NCBI GenBank assembly: GCA_002839705.1
Contig: PGYO01000003.1
Coordinates: 162,424 to 226,423, forward strand
Direction of reading: 5' to 3'
Length of the DNA: 64,000 bases
Origin: Methanobacteriales archaeon HGW-Methanobacteriales-1
GTDB lineage: Archaea > Methanobacteriota > Methanobacteria > Methanobacteriales > Methanobacteriaceae
This document shows positions 18,403 to 29,224 of this stretch, piece by piece. Numbering within the stretch: the first letter of the stretch is position 1; the number at the start of each line of letters is the position of its first letter. Made by a program: the position numbers and the translations under genes. The notes beneath the pieces were generated by a model, which did no database searches, was not told the DNA's origin, and saw only the letters and a list, made by a program, of their open reading frames with translations.

Positions 18403-18781
18403 TATCCATTTTCCATTTTTGCAATTAGATTGCTTCTGATTAAAATTTTTATAACTACTCTTCAAGTCTCATTTTTTTTTAATATAAAATGTATAAAAAG
18501 CTTGCATTATAAATTAAAGGCATTATCAACAAGATTTTCTTAGTTAGTTTCCTTCATTTCCAATCTTATTTTACAACCTTTTATTTTACTAAAACTAATT
18601 AATTAAGAATATATTTCATTAATTTAATCTAATTTCTTTTATAATTGTGTAAATCCAATATTAAACGTTTTTAATCGTCCTATTTTGGCCATGATAGTCA
18701 CTTTAAATTAAAAATCATTTAGTAAATAATTAATATTAGTTTTAACCAAGATAAAGCGTTAAAATAATATTTTGTTATGAA
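18403..18781. other. AT-rich gap between lipoprotein and giant adhesin genes
   Basis: Apart from the poly-T run at 18472-18480, which looks like a terminator, I see no gene or RNA. The promoter of the giant adhesin must lie here or in the next 100 bases. No single TATA box stands out in so AT-rich a stretch. Confidence 0.35.
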
Positions 18782-18877
18782 ATGTGGGGATTTCACTTTA
18801 TTTGTTTTAAAAGTAATCTTTTCTACAACCTTATTATTAATACTTATTTTAACTATTCAAAATTAATCCAGCATAAA

Positions 18878-18883
18878 GGAGGT
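18878..18883 (+). promoter_or_regulatory. Strong Shine-Dalgarno site pointing to an AUA start
   Basis: GGAGGT is followed after 6 bases by ATA at 18890, in frame with the giant adhesin. No ATG, GTG or TTG lies at that spacing in frame. The product from this codon begins with a normal signal peptide, while the upstream ATG at 18782 lacks any such site. Confidence 0.55.
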
Positions 18884-18889
18884 GAAAAG

Positions 18890-21800
18890 ATACAAAAAAA
18901 AGAAAAAACAAACGATCAAAGAATTTTAGTCCTATTAATGCTTTTAACCTTGGCCTTTGTGTTTACTTTTTCCATTAGTGACGTTTCAGCCGCTCCTGGC
19001 GATACCATTTATGTAAACGCTTCAGGGGGAAATGACTCCTGGGACGGGCAATCTGCCACGTACACCGGAGCCAGTGGGCCAAAACTCACAATTAAAAACG
19101 CTGCAGGAACTGTAAACCCAAACGGAATAATAAACATTGCAAACGGGACATACAACGAGAACAACATAACCATTACCAAGAGTATGAAACTCATTGGGCA
19201 AAGTCAAACTGGCACCATCATAAATGGGATGCAAACTAATACCATATTTTTCATTGGATCTGGAATTAGTGTTACCATGAGTAATTTGACCTTAACTAAT
19301 GGAAAAACAACCAGTAATGGAGGAGCCATCTTTGATTGGACACATGACCCTTACTATTACTACTACAATGGTGGTGCAATTCACAATAGAGGCAATTTAA
19401 CAATTATCAACTGTAATTTCACCAGTAACACTGCCTTTAATAATGGAGCTGGTGGGGCCATCTACAACGATGCCAATTTAAATGTAACGGGCAGCAGTTT
19501 CATTAATAATGGGGCCAATAAAGGTGGTGCTATCTACAATTGTGCTAATGCCAATGTAACTTTCAGTAGATTATCTGGAAACTCAGCATATCAGGGAAAT
19601 TCAATTTACAATTGGATAGGAACCACTGATGCACAACTTAACTGGTGGGGATCCAATGCCGGACCTTCTGGTACAGTAGGAACTGTAAATACCGGAGCAT
19701 GGCTAATTTTGAAGATTACTGCAGATACTACTATTGAATACGGTGAAACTTCTGATATAACCGTCAGTATGTTAAATGATTCCAATGGAATTTATCATAA
19801 CCCATCTAATGGATGTTTATATAATATTCCAGTAGCATTAACCGGGACAAAGGGTACATTATCCCCTTCAAGTGCTAAAACAGTTAATGGAATCGTTCAA
19901 TCAGTTTTCACAGCCACTAGTGGTGGTGATGCTGTTATAAACGCCATTGTTGATGGTCAAGCCGTTTCTATAGGAATTGCCGTAAACCCTACTTACAGTA
20001 CACTCACTTCTGTCAACAATTTTAAAGGTCAAAACGTAACCCTGATTGTTCAGGTGGTTGATAGTGATCACAATTCTGTAAATGAAGGCCAAGTCACTTT
20101 TAAAGTGAATGGAACCATCGTAAGAACTGTGAATGTCACATCCGGACAGGGCAAGTTAAACTGGACTATACCATTAAACTGGAATGCTGGAACTTACAAT
20201 ATTACAGCTAATTACTCTGCAACTAACTATGCTAGTTCTAATAGTAGTGCCATGTTGACTGTGGATAAAACACCGACAATATTAACCTTAAATAATGTAA
20301 GCAGTTTCCATAACCAGTACGTAAACATAATTGCTAATCTAACAGATTATTATGGTAATGCACTGGGTGGTAGGACTGTAAACTTTACTATTAATGGTGA
20401 CCCTACAACATACACCGCAACTACACTAGCTAATGGATTAGCCACAATAAACTACCAAATAATTCAGGACACTAACAGCTACAGCATATCCTCCTCATTC
20501 AGTGGAGATAGCAATCATTTATCCTCAACATCTAACATTGGAAACCTTAATGTAAGTAAAACACCGACCAATACCACCGTAAATTCATTAAACAACTTCT
20601 CAGGCCAAAATGTAACTTTAGCTGCCCAGGTACTTGATTACTACAATCAACCCGTACCAAACGGCCAAGTTAGATTTACTATAGGAAACGCCACCCCAGT
20701 TACTGTAAATGTCGTATCCGGCATTGCAACAACCATCTGGACCATCCCATATTCCTGGACAGCTGGAAACTACAATATTGTTGCTGAATACCTTGGAACA
20801 AATAATTTAACAGTTTCCAATGCAGTTGGAACATTAACTGCAGATAAGATACCTACCAACTTAACTCTAAGTAATGTATCGAATTTTTGGCATCAATACG
20901 TGGACATAGTAGCAACTTTAACCGATTACTACGGTGCTCCATTAGCTGGGAAAAATATAACCATTACTCTAAATGGTGATTCAGTAACCTACAACTTAAC
21001 TACAAATTCAAGCGGTTCAGCCACACTAAACTACCAAATAAACCAAGATAGTGGAAATTACTCAGTTTCGGGATTATTTAATGGAGATAGTAATTACTTA
21101 CCTACTAGCAATCTCGCAAATCTGAATGTGATTAAAACACCAACCAGCATTAGCATAGACACTGTAAACAACTTCTCAGGCCAAACTGTGACCCTGATTG
21201 CCCATATAGTGGATTACTACAATCAAACTGTGAAAAGCGGTCAAGTTAGATTTACAGTAGGAAACACCACACCAGTTACAGTAAATGTCGTATCCGGCCT
21301 AGCCACACTCAATGGAACAATACCACTCAGTTGGGCGGTTGGAAACTACAATATCACTGCAGAATACTTAGGAACCAGTAATTTAACCGTTTCTAATGCA
21401 ACTGGAACCTTAAATGTCGATAGAACTCCAGTTAATGTAACTGTAGAAGCTGGAAACAATTTCTATCACCAATACGTAGACATAATAGCCAATATCACAG
21501 ATTACTATGGTAATCCATTGGTTAACAAGTTAGTGACCTTCCAAATTGATGGAGACTCCAGTAATTACACTGCAAACACAGATTCCAATGGTTTAGCCGC
21601 ACTACAATACCAGATAGTTCAGAATGTAGGAAACTACAACATAAAAGCCATGTTCGGTGGAGATGTTGATTACTTGAATTCTACAAATAACGGAACTCTT
21701 GCAGTAACTAAAACACCTGCTCAGTTAACTATGAATAATATAACCAGTTTCCCTGGTCAAAGTGTTAATCTGACAGCTAGTGTATTCGATTACTACAATA

Positions 21801-23470
21801 GCACCTTAGATGATGGTCTAGTTACTTTCAAAGTAAATGGAACCATTGCAGGTACTACTAATGTTTCATCTGGAGTGGCCATTTTGTCAAATTGGCAAAT
21901 ATCATCCTCTTGGGATGCTGGAAATTATGAAATAACCGCCGAGTACACTGAAAACAATGATTATCTAAGTAATTCAACTAACAGCACACTGATTGCCAAT
22001 TTAATACCAACTAGCATCACTATTGACCCATTAACTGGATATAAATCAGCTAATGTTACTTTGTCTGCAAAAATAGTGAACCTGGTGAATTATATTTCAT
22101 TACAAGGCAAAAGTATTGATTTCTATGTAAATGGTACTAAAGTAGGGTCTGGATTAGTAAATGAAGATGGCATCGCTACCTACAATTACCACATCCTAGA
22201 AAACATTGGAACATACGATATTACTGCGATTTTCAGTGAAGATAGCCAATTTACTGCTTCAAACAATACTAATACTCTGACCGTGGATCCAACACTTACC
22301 AACGTGACAATGAATCCGATAAGTGGTTATAGGGGAGATAATATCCCATTAAATGCCAAATTATGGGATTTAATCTTTGATATTCCAGTAAATGGAAGAA
22401 CCATAGATTTTTTCATTAATGGAACTAATGTAGGTTCTAATACAACGGATATCAACGGAATAGCTACTTTCAGTTACACAATTGTAGAAAATATTGGTGA
22501 TTATGTATTATCTACTGTTTTCAACGGCGATGAACAATTTGGAGCTTCAAATGGCACCACTATATTGTCAGTCAATGCAACACCAACAACCATTGTTATT
22601 GAAAACGTAACAACCAACAAAGGTCAAAATGTGGTTTTAAATGCCACATTATGGGATACATACCGCAATCAAACTATAGCTGGTCAAAATATAACTTTCA
22701 AAGTTAATGGAGCAGTTATTGGTTCTGTAATCACTGATACTAATGGAACAGCCATTTTAAACTATACTGTAGATTTAATAGGTGGAAAATACCCAATTGA
22801 AACAGAATTTGCAGGAGATACACAGTATGCTAACTCTTCAGCAATAGGAACACTCAAAGTACTATCCGCTAACCTGTACATTCAGGTGAAAACCAGTAAA
22901 AACAATCCAAAACTAGGTAAAAAATTCACCCTAACCTATAAACTTGGAAATAAAGGCCCAGATTCAGCAAATAATGTCATAGTAACCATATTCATGCCAA
23001 AAGGATTCCAAATAACTGGAATTACTGGTGATGGTAACTGGACTTACAACCAATACAATAACACCATAACTTGGACACTAAAAACTGTGGAAGTAGGTGA
23101 CCCTTACCTCTACATTACCGGGAAAAACACCAACACTGGAAACCATATATTTGCTTCAAGTATATCCTCAGAAACCTATAATTCCAACACAGAAGGCGTA
23201 ACAAGCATTAAAATTGTTACCCCAACCAATAAAAACAATCACCACACAAATACCGTCACAGTAAAAGCTGCAACACAAATAAACACAGCTAATGCAACAA
23301 CCGGAAATGCAACCGACAATCAGAATACAACAAACACAACCAGCGATTCCAATTCAACTACAGCTGAAAAAACTCCAGTAAACTGGTTATCCTATTGGTG
23401 GATACTAATACTGCTTATTTTAGTAGCCGGTGGATACTGGTACTTACTGGCAAACAATAAAGGAGAATAA
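18890..23470 (+). CDS. Giant adhesin-like protein with Ig-like repeats
   Basis: I place the start at an AUA codon at 18890 because GGAGGT lies 6 bases before it. The product then opens with a basic region and signal peptide ending near DVSAAPGD. An in-frame ATG at 18782 would add 36 residues with no purpose. Domains in order are a beta-helix rich in GGAIYN-type turns (about 19,000-19,640), an Ig-like domain after NWWG (to about 19,990), and ten Ig-like repeats of about 96 aa. A DUF11-like domain (about 22,870-23,160), a Thr/Asn-rich linker and a membrane helix (YWWILILLILVAGGYWYLL) follow. The product is about 1,526 aa, exported and anchored, and probably binds cells or surfaces. Confidence 0.85.
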   Translation: MQKKEKTNDQRILVLLMLLTLAFVFTFSISDVSAAPGDTIYVNASGGNDSWDGQSATYTGASGPKLTIKNAAGTVNPNGIINIANGTYNENNITITKSMKLIGQSQTGTIINGMQTNTIFFIGSGISVTMSNLTLTNGKTTSNGGAIFDWTHDPYYYYYNGGAIHNRGNLTIINCNFTSNTAFNNGAGGAIYNDANLNVTGSSFINNGANKGGAIYNCANANVTFSRLSGNSAYQGNSIYNWIGTTDAQLNWWGSNAGPSGTVGTVNTGAWLILKITADTTIEYGETSDITVSMLNDSNGIYHNPSNGCLYNIPVALTGTKGTLSPSSAKTVNGIVQSVFTATSGGDAVINAIVDGQAVSIGIAVNPTYSTLTSVNNFKGQNVTLIVQVVDSDHNSVNEGQVTFKVNGTIVRTVNVTSGQGKLNWTIPLNWNAGTYNITANYSATNYASSNSSAMLTVDKTPTILTLNNVSSFHNQYVNIIANLTDYYGNALGGRTVNFTINGDPTTYTATTLANGLATINYQIIQDTNSYSISSSFSGDSNHLSSTSNIGNLNVSKTPTNTTVNSLNNFSGQNVTLAAQVLDYYNQPVPNGQVRFTIGNATPVTVNVVSGIATTIWTIPYSWTAGNYNIVAEYLGTNNLTVSNAVGTLTADKIPTNLTLSNVSNFWHQYVDIVATLTDYYGAPLAGKNITITLNGDSVTYNLTTNSSGSATLNYQINQDSGNYSVSGLFNGDSNYLPTSNLANLNVIKTPTSISIDTVNNFSGQTVTLIAHIVDYYNQTVKSGQVRFTVGNTTPVTVNVVSGLATLNGTIPLSWAVGNYNITAEYLGTSNLTVSNATGTLNVDRTPVNVTVEAGNNFYHQYVDIIANITDYYGNPLVNKLVTFQIDGDSSNYTANTDSNGLAALQYQIVQNVGNYNIKAMFGGDVDYLNSTNNGTLAVTKTPAQLTMNNITSFPGQSVNLTASVFDYYNSTLDDGLVTFKVNGTIAGTTNVSSGVAILSNWQISSSWDAGNYEITAEYTENNDYLSNSTNSTLIANLIPTSITIDPLTGYKSANVTLSAKIVNLVNYISLQGKSIDFYVNGTKVGSGLVNEDGIATYNYHILENIGTYDITAIFSEDSQFTASNNTNTLTVDPTLTNVTMNPISGYRGDNIPLNAKLWDLIFDIPVNGRTIDFFINGTNVGSNTTDINGIATFSYTIVENIGDYVLSTVFNGDEQFGASNGTTILSVNATPTTIVIENVTTNKGQNVVLNATLWDTYRNQTIAGQNITFKVNGAVIGSVITDTNGTAILNYTVDLIGGKYPIETEFAGDTQYANSSAIGTLKVLSANLYIQVKTSKNNPKLGKKFTLTYKLGNKGPDSANNVIVTIFMPKGFQITGITGDGNWTYNQYNNTITWTLKTVEVGDPYLYITGKNTNTGNHIFASSISSETYNSNTEGVTSIKIVTPTNKNNHHTNTVTVKAATQINTANATTGNATDNQNTTNTTSDSNSTTAEKTPVNWLSYWWILILLILVAGGYWYLLANNKGE
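20005..22865 (+). repeat. Ten tandem Ig-like repeats, about 288 bases each
   Basis: Units begin near 20005, 20271, 20562, 20850, 21138, 21426, 21714, 22005, 22290 and 22580. Odd units 1-7 carry a GQ.VTL type of opening and even units 2-6 an HQYV.I type, so A-B pairs were duplicated. The last three are a third type. The units near 20562 and 21138 share long near-identical DNA stretches, which points to recent duplication. Confidence 0.75.
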
Positions 23471-23479
23471 TATTTCTCC

Positions 23480-23511
23480 ATTTTTATTTTTTTTATTTTT
23501 CTAAAATTAAT
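23480..23511 (+). terminator. Poly-T terminator after the giant adhesin
   Basis: Several runs of T (five, eight and five bases) follow within 10-40 bases of the stop. Archaeal transcription commonly ends at such T-rich tracts without a hairpin. Confidence 0.5.
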
Positions 23512-23650
23512 TAATTAAATCAGCTCATTTTACGAAAATAAGTCATTATACTATTTATTTTAAAATAATTTAGATAATAATGAGAATTTTTATTATCAAT
23601 CAAGTACAAAAATAAAATCATCTGAATTTAGATTAAGTGGAGTTATTAAC

Positions 23651-24199
23651 ATGGCAAATCTAATCTATATTGCTACCAGCCTTGATGGATTTATTGCCAG
23701 ACAAAATGGAGATATATCCTGGCTAGAAAACGTTCCAAATGTCCACAATAGTGACTTTGGATATGGTGACTTCATTAATCGAATTGATGGAGTTATACTG
23801 GGAAGAAATACCTATGAAGCCGTTTTAGGATTTGAATCCTGGCCATACAATCAACCAGTTTTTGTTTTAAGTAATAGTTTAAATAAAATTCCTCAAGAAT
23901 TGGAAGGAAAAGTAGAGATAGTTAATGGAGAATTAAAATCCATATTAGACACTTTAAAGGCGAGAAAAATTCATAATCTATACATTGATGGTGGAAAAAC
24001 TATTCAATCATTTCTAAAAGAAGATCTCATAGATGAAATGATAATTACCACCGTCCCTATTTTATTAGGAGATTGAATCCCATTATTTGGAGATATAAAA
24101 AGAGATTTGAAGTTTAAATGTGAAAAAGTTGAATATATAAGTCAATTCGTGGTAAAACATTATTATACAAGAGATAAAGAAAATTGGAGGATTAAATAA
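23651..24199 (+). pseudogene. Dihydrofolate-reductase-like (RibD C-terminal) gene interrupted by one TGA
   Basis: The frame starts NLIYIATSLDGFIARQNGDI and continues through GVILGRNTYEAVLGF and HNLYIDGGKTIQSFL to VPILLGD, all typical of the RibD_C/DHFR-like family. A TGA at 24074 then interrupts it. The same frame goes on with IPLFGDIKRDLKF and ends at a TAA at 24197, for 182 codons in all. Family members read LGDGIPLFG at this point, so TGA stands where GGA (Gly) is expected, one base away. Without readthrough the last third is lost. The gene stands alone, and the damage looks recent because nothing else is broken. Confidence 0.75.
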
Positions 24200-24231
24200 T
24201 ACCCAATTACGAAATATCTAACTAAATACCC

Positions 24232-24987
24232 TCAAAAATCTTCCTCATTAATCACTGCAGAAACAATTTCAGTCGGGGCCCCTTTTTTATACCGGAAATC
24301 GCACTTATCAGCACCCTCGGCCAGAGTCATTGTCCTTTTAAGTCCCAGACAACCATATTTACTCTCAGGTATGTCCATTGCGCACATGTAGGGAACAAAT
24401 TCATCGGCCCCTTTCTCTTGGAAAAATTTGCAGATGGCACATTCTTTAAAGTCCAGGCCAAAATCAAAGTCTTCCCCTTCCACAAATTCAAAAACAAAAT
24501 CTCCATGATATATCCTATTTTCAGATTCACTGGCCATATATTTAAGAAATCCTATAACTTGAGGATTATCCATGGGCATTATCTCATCAGAGTTATTTTT
24601 AAAAAAATCATCAGCATGCCGGTAGCAGATTTCGCCAATATCCTTCAAATCTTTTCCCCTTCTTTTCAAAACCAAGTAAACAGCCAAATATTGAGTGGTA
24701 GAAGTAATGGTGATAGTTAATGGATTATCAGAACCTCCAATATAGGGCATATCTTCTAGAAGAGAATTATATTCTTTTTTTATTTGAAAAGCAGCAGTTT
24801 TAGCAAAGTCATCACCAAACTTTTTTCCTATGAACTGTTTAATGCCCTTATTAAAGCTCTCAAATTCTATTAAGAGTTTAGATTTTTCTTCTGCAGAATA
24901 ACCTGTCATAGTATTTAATTTGTAGTTAATATCATAAAGAACTTGCGAAATATTTCCATTAAACGGTAGTCTAATTACAGTAAACAT
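24232..24987 (-). CDS. ATC-hydrolase-family protein
   Basis: The C-terminal half carries the Cys pattern of the L-2-amino-thiazoline-4-carboxylate hydrolase family (CAICKFFQEKGADEFVPYMC, KYGCLGLKRTMTLAEGADKCDFRY). The 251-aa length and an N-terminal helical region fit the broader family seen in clostridia and methanogens, where the true substrate is mostly unknown. The cysteines may bind a metal or serve as nucleophile. No signal peptide is present. The gene is alone on the minus strand, convergent with the broken RibD-like gene. Confidence 0.75.
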   Translation of the reverse strand: MFTVIRLPFNGNISQVLYDINYKLNTMTGYSAEEKSKLLIEFESFNKGIKQFIGKKFGDDFAKTAAFQIKKEYNSLLEDMPYIGGSDNPLTITITSTTQYLAVYLVLKRRGKDLKDIGEICYRHADDFFKNNSDEIMPMDNPQVIGFLKYMASESENRIYHGDFVFEFVEGEDFDFGLDFKECAICKFFQEKGADEFVPYMCAMDIPESKYGCLGLKRTMTLAEGADKCDFRYKKGAPTEIVSAVINEEDF

Positions 24988-25114
24988 TATTATAATTAAA
25001 AATCATAGAAAATTAGGAATTAACATGCAGGTTATTAATATTCAAATAGAAGAATAAATTTATAAAATAAAATTAGGAGTATTTAGAATTATAATTAATT
25101 TATAGGGGATTATA

Positions 25115-25948
25115 ATGTTTAAGGAGAATTTTAAAACTTTCAACAAGCTTAGGTGGTCTTTAATATTCATATTTTTAATGGTTAATATTCTTTTAATTTT
25201 CACCTATCAAAACTCTAACTTGCTAGCACTGGATTCTTTTCTGGTAACCGCACTTCTATTTATTCTAGCAGTATTGCATGGAAGAGAACGATATGGTGGA
25301 AAAAACATTGCAATCTTTTTCCTGATCACCTGGGCAGTTAGTTTCTTTTTTGAAAATCTGAGCATAGCTACAGGTTTCCCATTTGGTTTTTATCATTATT
25401 CTCCCAGCCTGGGACTGTTAACCGTGCCACTGATTATAATATTCGCCTATTTTGCCATAGGATACTTGGCCTGGATGTTATCCCATGTATTAACTGGCCA
25501 GTACGCGAAAAAACTTCAAGGAAAACAAGTATTTATCGTTCCATTCATCGCGGCCTTTCTCATGGTCATGTGGGATTTAACAGTTGACCCCATTTCATCA
25601 ACTTTACAGGGCCTCTGGGTGTGGACCACCCCCGGAGCTTACTTCGGAGTTCCCATATCCAACTTCTTTGGATGGTTTTTAGTAGTATACCTCTTTTTCC
25701 AGACATTTGCCCTGTATATTTCCAGATACGATATTCTAAAACCAGGAAAACTTTCTAAAATATCTAATAAACCTTACTGGATGGAAGCAGCTGCTATTTA
25801 TGGTATAACTGCTCTGGGAACCATATTATCAGTTTTCTACCAGTACAATGATATTACCATATCCATGGCCCTGATTACGGTTTTCACCATGATTTTTGTG
25901 ACCATATTGGCCCTGGTTAACATCGGAAATAATCCAGAGTTAAAATAA
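25115..25948 (+). CDS. Carotenoid biosynthesis protein (CruF/DUF422 family)
   Basis: The 277-aa protein has seven or eight membrane helices and the family landmarks HGRERYGGKN, ENLSIATGFPFGFYHYS and MVMWDLTVDP. In haloarchaea and some bacteria this family hydrates C50 or C40 carotenoid ends (CruF). In methanogens its substrate is not known, and no carotenoid genes accompany it here. It lies in the cytoplasmic membrane. A methyltransferase gene begins 38 bases after its stop on the same strand, so the two may be co-transcribed. Confidence 0.8.
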   Translation: MFKENFKTFNKLRWSLIFIFLMVNILLIFTYQNSNLLALDSFLVTALLFILAVLHGRERYGGKNIAIFFLITWAVSFFFENLSIATGFPFGFYHYSPSLGLLTVPLIIIFAYFAIGYLAWMLSHVLTGQYAKKLQGKQVFIVPFIAAFLMVMWDLTVDPISSTLQGLWVWTTPGAYFGVPISNFFGWFLVVYLFFQTFALYISRYDILKPGKLSKISNKPYWMEAAAIYGITALGTILSVFYQYNDITISMALITVFTMIFVTILALVNIGNNPELK

Positions 25949-25986
25949 GTTTAAAATATGGCCGTTATTTCTAAAAAAAGAGATTA

Positions 25987-26712
25987 ATGCAAAAAAGAAA
26001 AGGATCAAATATGAAAACAAATCCAGCATGGTACTTTAGCGAAAAACAGATAGGTGTAGATTATTTAGATTCAAAAATTGCCAGAGATTACGATAATCAG
26101 CACCAAAAGTTCAGAGATTTCCAGGACGAAGCAGAAGATATGGTGGAAAAATTAAAAATAACAAAAGAAGATGTGGTGCTTGATTTTGGTTGTGGGACTG
26201 GCGAAATTGCCCTAAATCTGGCCCAATATTCTAAAAAAGTTGTCTGTGTAGATCTATCTCCAGAAATGCTAAATATTTTAAAAACAAAGGCCAGAAAACA
26301 GAATATTAATAATATCGAAACCCATTGCGGCGGATTTTTATCTTATCTGCATGAAGGAGAAGCTGTGGATAAAATAGTTTCCAAATTCGCCCTACACCAC
26401 CTTCCTGATTTCTGGAAATCCATAGCCTTGCTTAAGATGGCCAACATTTTAAAGGCCGACGGAAAACTTTATTATTCCGATTTGGTATTTACATTTGATC
26501 CTGAAGACCATGAAAATGATATTAATGGTATGATAGAAGATCTTCGTTGTGCAGCTGGTGATTCCATGGCCCATGAAACTTTAATCCATATTAAAGAGGA
26601 ATTCAGTACCTATGACTGGATTATGGATGGTTTATTTGAAAAAACAGGTTTTTCAATTAACTCAAAAATAATAGAAGGAAATTTTTTAACATATATTTGT
26701 TCTAAAAAATGA
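25987..26712 (+). CDS. Class I SAM-dependent methyltransferase
   Basis: The SAM-binding motif is clear: VVLDFGCGTGEIALNLAQ (motif I), VVCVDLSPEML (motif II) and a post-motif with FALHHLPD. The 241 aa match the length of UbiE/MenG-like small-molecule methyltransferases. The start could be 25987 or the in-frame ATG at 26011. The downstream one begins with MKTNPAWYF and fits relatives better in my memory. Its substrate is unknown. The closeness of the CruF-like gene suggests, but does not prove, a lipid or pigment substrate. Confidence 0.8.
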   Translation: MQKRKGSNMKTNPAWYFSEKQIGVDYLDSKIARDYDNQHQKFRDFQDEAEDMVEKLKITKEDVVLDFGCGTGEIALNLAQYSKKVVCVDLSPEMLNILKTKARKQNINNIETHCGGFLSYLHEGEAVDKIVSKFALHHLPDFWKSIALLKMANILKADGKLYYSDLVFTFDPEDHENDINGMIEDLRCAAGDSMAHETLIHIKEEFSTYDWIMDGLFEKTGFSINSKIIEGNFLTYICSKK

Positions 26713-26959
26713 ATTATTAATAATTCAGAACTTTTCAAATAGTTTTTATGGGTGGAGAAAAATATATTATTTTTAACTATTTCACCCCAAAGTTTATTAC
26801 TCTTTAAAATAAAAGTTAAATCTCTATTTTACTTCAGGATGCTAATTAATTTAACTCCTTTTTATTAAAATAATGATTTTATTGTAGTTAAATATCAAAC
26901 TACGCATTAATATATTCATTTATAATATACGAATACCATGTAATTAATAATATACTATT

Positions 26960-28354
26960 ATGGAGAAAATAATGAGTTCTAATAAAAATCCCACCAGTGA
27001 TATGGATCAACGAATCTCCACTATAACTGGAGACCCTAAAAAAGCCATACGTATGCTTTCAGTTCCTATGATTATTTCCATGCTCTTAATCATGGCTTAT
27101 AATTTAGCAGACAGTATATGGGTAGCTGGTCTAGGGCCTAATGCTCTGGCAGCTCTGGGATTTGTCACCCCACTATTTATGATAGTCATGGGACTGGGTA
27201 ATGGCCTGGGGGCAGGAGCAGCATCATTAATTTCCCGTTGTATAGGTGCAAAGAATAAAAAAGGTGCAGATAATGCTGCCACACACTCCATAATTCTCAC
27301 CATAGTGATTTCAGTATTTTTAACTGCAGTTCTCTTAATATTTCTCCCCAGTATTCTTCTGGCCATGGGAGTAGGTGAAACCCTGGATCTGGCCATTCAG
27401 TACGGGCAGGTCATATTTGGAGGTTTAATATTCATCATATTTTCCAGTGTAGCATCTGGTATTTTAAGGGCAGAAGGAGATGCAAAAAGACCCATGTATG
27501 CCATGGCCGCCACTGCCATCTTAAATATAATTATAGACCCCATATTTATCTATTATTTTGGATGGGGAGTTAGTGGGGCTGCCTGGGCTACGGTTCTCTC
27601 TTCAGGCATCTCCTGTATTTTTATGATCTACTGGTTACTTCTAAAAAGAGATACTTATGTTTCTTTTTCCAGAGAAGATTTCCAAGCAAGCTGGAAAGTA
27701 GTAAAAAATATTTTGGCCGTGGGTCTACCCGCCAGTGCCGAGTCATTTGTAATGTCAATTTTAGGCATAGTATTAAATTTAGTCCTGGTCATGACCGGCG
27801 GAGCCGAGGCAGTGGCCGTTTATACTGCCGGATGGAGAGTAGTGATGATGGCCATGATTCCACCCATAGGGATTGGAACTGCAGCCATAACTGTTTCTGG
27901 AGTAGCATACGGCTCTAGAAAATACGGAAATCTTACTAAAACTCTCCACTACTCAGCCAAATTAGGGGTGGGAATTGCTTTAGTCACAAGTGTCCTCACC
28001 TATATCTTTGCTCAAAATATTGCCAGCATATTTGCATATTCCTCCCAGAGTGCTTTCATGGCCCCAGCTATTGCTGCGTTTTTACAGGTGATGTGCTTGT
28101 TCTATCTAACAGTTCCCCTGGGAATCACTGCCAGTTCAGTTTTCCAAGGCATGGGAAAAGGAATAACCTCGCTGATACTTACCGTGCTCCGTGAAGTAGT
28201 TTTCATTTCATTCTTTGCATATCTATTTGCTTTTGTATTGAATATGGGATCTCAAGGAGTATGGTGGGCAATAGTTGTGGGTGGAGGTCTGGGATGTGTT
28301 GTGGCCTATCTATGGGCCAATTATTACATCAAAGGCATTAAAAAGAATTATTAA
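26960..28354 (+). CDS. MATE family efflux transporter
   Basis: The 464-aa protein shows twelve membrane helices in two related halves. It carries MATE landmarks in the first ([47 protein letters not shown]) and the second half ([31 protein letters not shown]). These proteins export organic cations, drugs or metabolites using a sodium or proton gradient. The gene stands alone, and its substrate cannot be told from sequence. Confidence 0.9.
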   Translation: MEKIMSSNKNPTSDMDQRISTITGDPKKAIRMLSVPMIISMLLIMAYNLADSIWVAGLGPNALAALGFVTPLFMIVMGLGNGLGAGAASLISRCIGAKNKKGADNAATHSIILTIVISVFLTAVLLIFLPSILLAMGVGETLDLAIQYGQVIFGGLIFIIFSSVASGILRAEGDAKRPMYAMAATAILNIIIDPIFIYYFGWGVSGAAWATVLSSGISCIFMIYWLLLKRDTYVSFSREDFQASWKVVKNILAVGLPASAESFVMSILGIVLNLVLVMTGGAEAVAVYTAGWRVVMMAMIPPIGIGTAAITVSGVAYGSRKYGNLTKTLHYSAKLGVGIALVTSVLTYIFAQNIASIFAYSSQSAFMAPAIAAFLQVMCLFYLTVPLGITASSVFQGMGKGITSLILTVLREVVFISFFAYLFAFVLNMGSQGVWWAIVVGGGLGCVVAYLWANYYIKGIKKNY

Positions 28355-28547
28355 AATTAGTGGATTTGGATAGTAGTTTCAATAATATATAAAAATCAGA
28401 CTAGATTAAACTCCCAAATAGCCCATATTGCAAAATTTTGAATTCTAACCACTTTCAGATAATATCGTTAAAAGCTAATCTGACCAGAGTTAATAATAAT
28501 TTAATTATTTTATCCATTAATTATAATTAACAAACTAATCAAAATCT

Positions 28548-28557
28548 TTTTATAATA
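28548..28557 (+). promoter_or_regulatory. TATA box of the tRNA-Ser(GGA) gene
   Basis: TTTTATAATA lies about 30-39 bases before the first base of the tRNA, a fitting distance for an archaeal promoter. Confidence 0.5.
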
Positions 28558-28586
28558 TGAACCCAAACCTTAATAAGCTGTTCTAT

Positions 28587-29015
<429 letters not shown>

Positions 29016-29100
29016 GCCGAGATAGTCTAGTCTGGTAAGGCGCAGGATTCGAAATCCTGTGAGCATTCGCTCTCCCTGGGTTCAAATCCCGGTCTCGGCG
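29016..29100 (+). tRNA. tRNA-Ser (anticodon CGA)
   Basis: An 85-base cloverleaf with acceptor stem GCCGAGA/TCTCGGC, discriminator G, anticodon loop TTCGAAA with anticodon CGA, a long variable arm and the same T arm as the upstream tRNA. No CCA is encoded. It reads UCG codons. Confidence 0.93.
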
Positions 29101-29106
29101 TCTAAA

Positions 29107-29113
29107 TTTTTTT
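29107..29113 (+). terminator. Oligo-T terminator of the tRNA-Ser(CGA) gene
   Basis: Seven Ts begin 6 bases after the end of the tRNA, the normal archaeal stop signal. Confidence 0.55.
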
Positions 29114-29224
29114 ATATAGTTTATTTTTTTGGAATGGATTAAAATATTAAAATCCATTCACTAATTAAAAATAGTCATGGCCCTGCACCTCAGGATTTAT
29201 TAGATTTCCAGGATAATTTATGAC

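Noticed and set aside
18782..18889. The ATG at 18782 as start of the giant adhesin
   Set aside because: It has no ribosome site and would place 36 extra residues in front of a normal signal peptide, while a strong site lies before the AUA at 18890.
24074..24076. Selenocysteine at the TGA in the RibD-like gene
   Set aside because: Relatives have Gly at this position, not Cys or Sec, and there is no visible selenocysteine element after the gene. A nonsense mutation is simpler.
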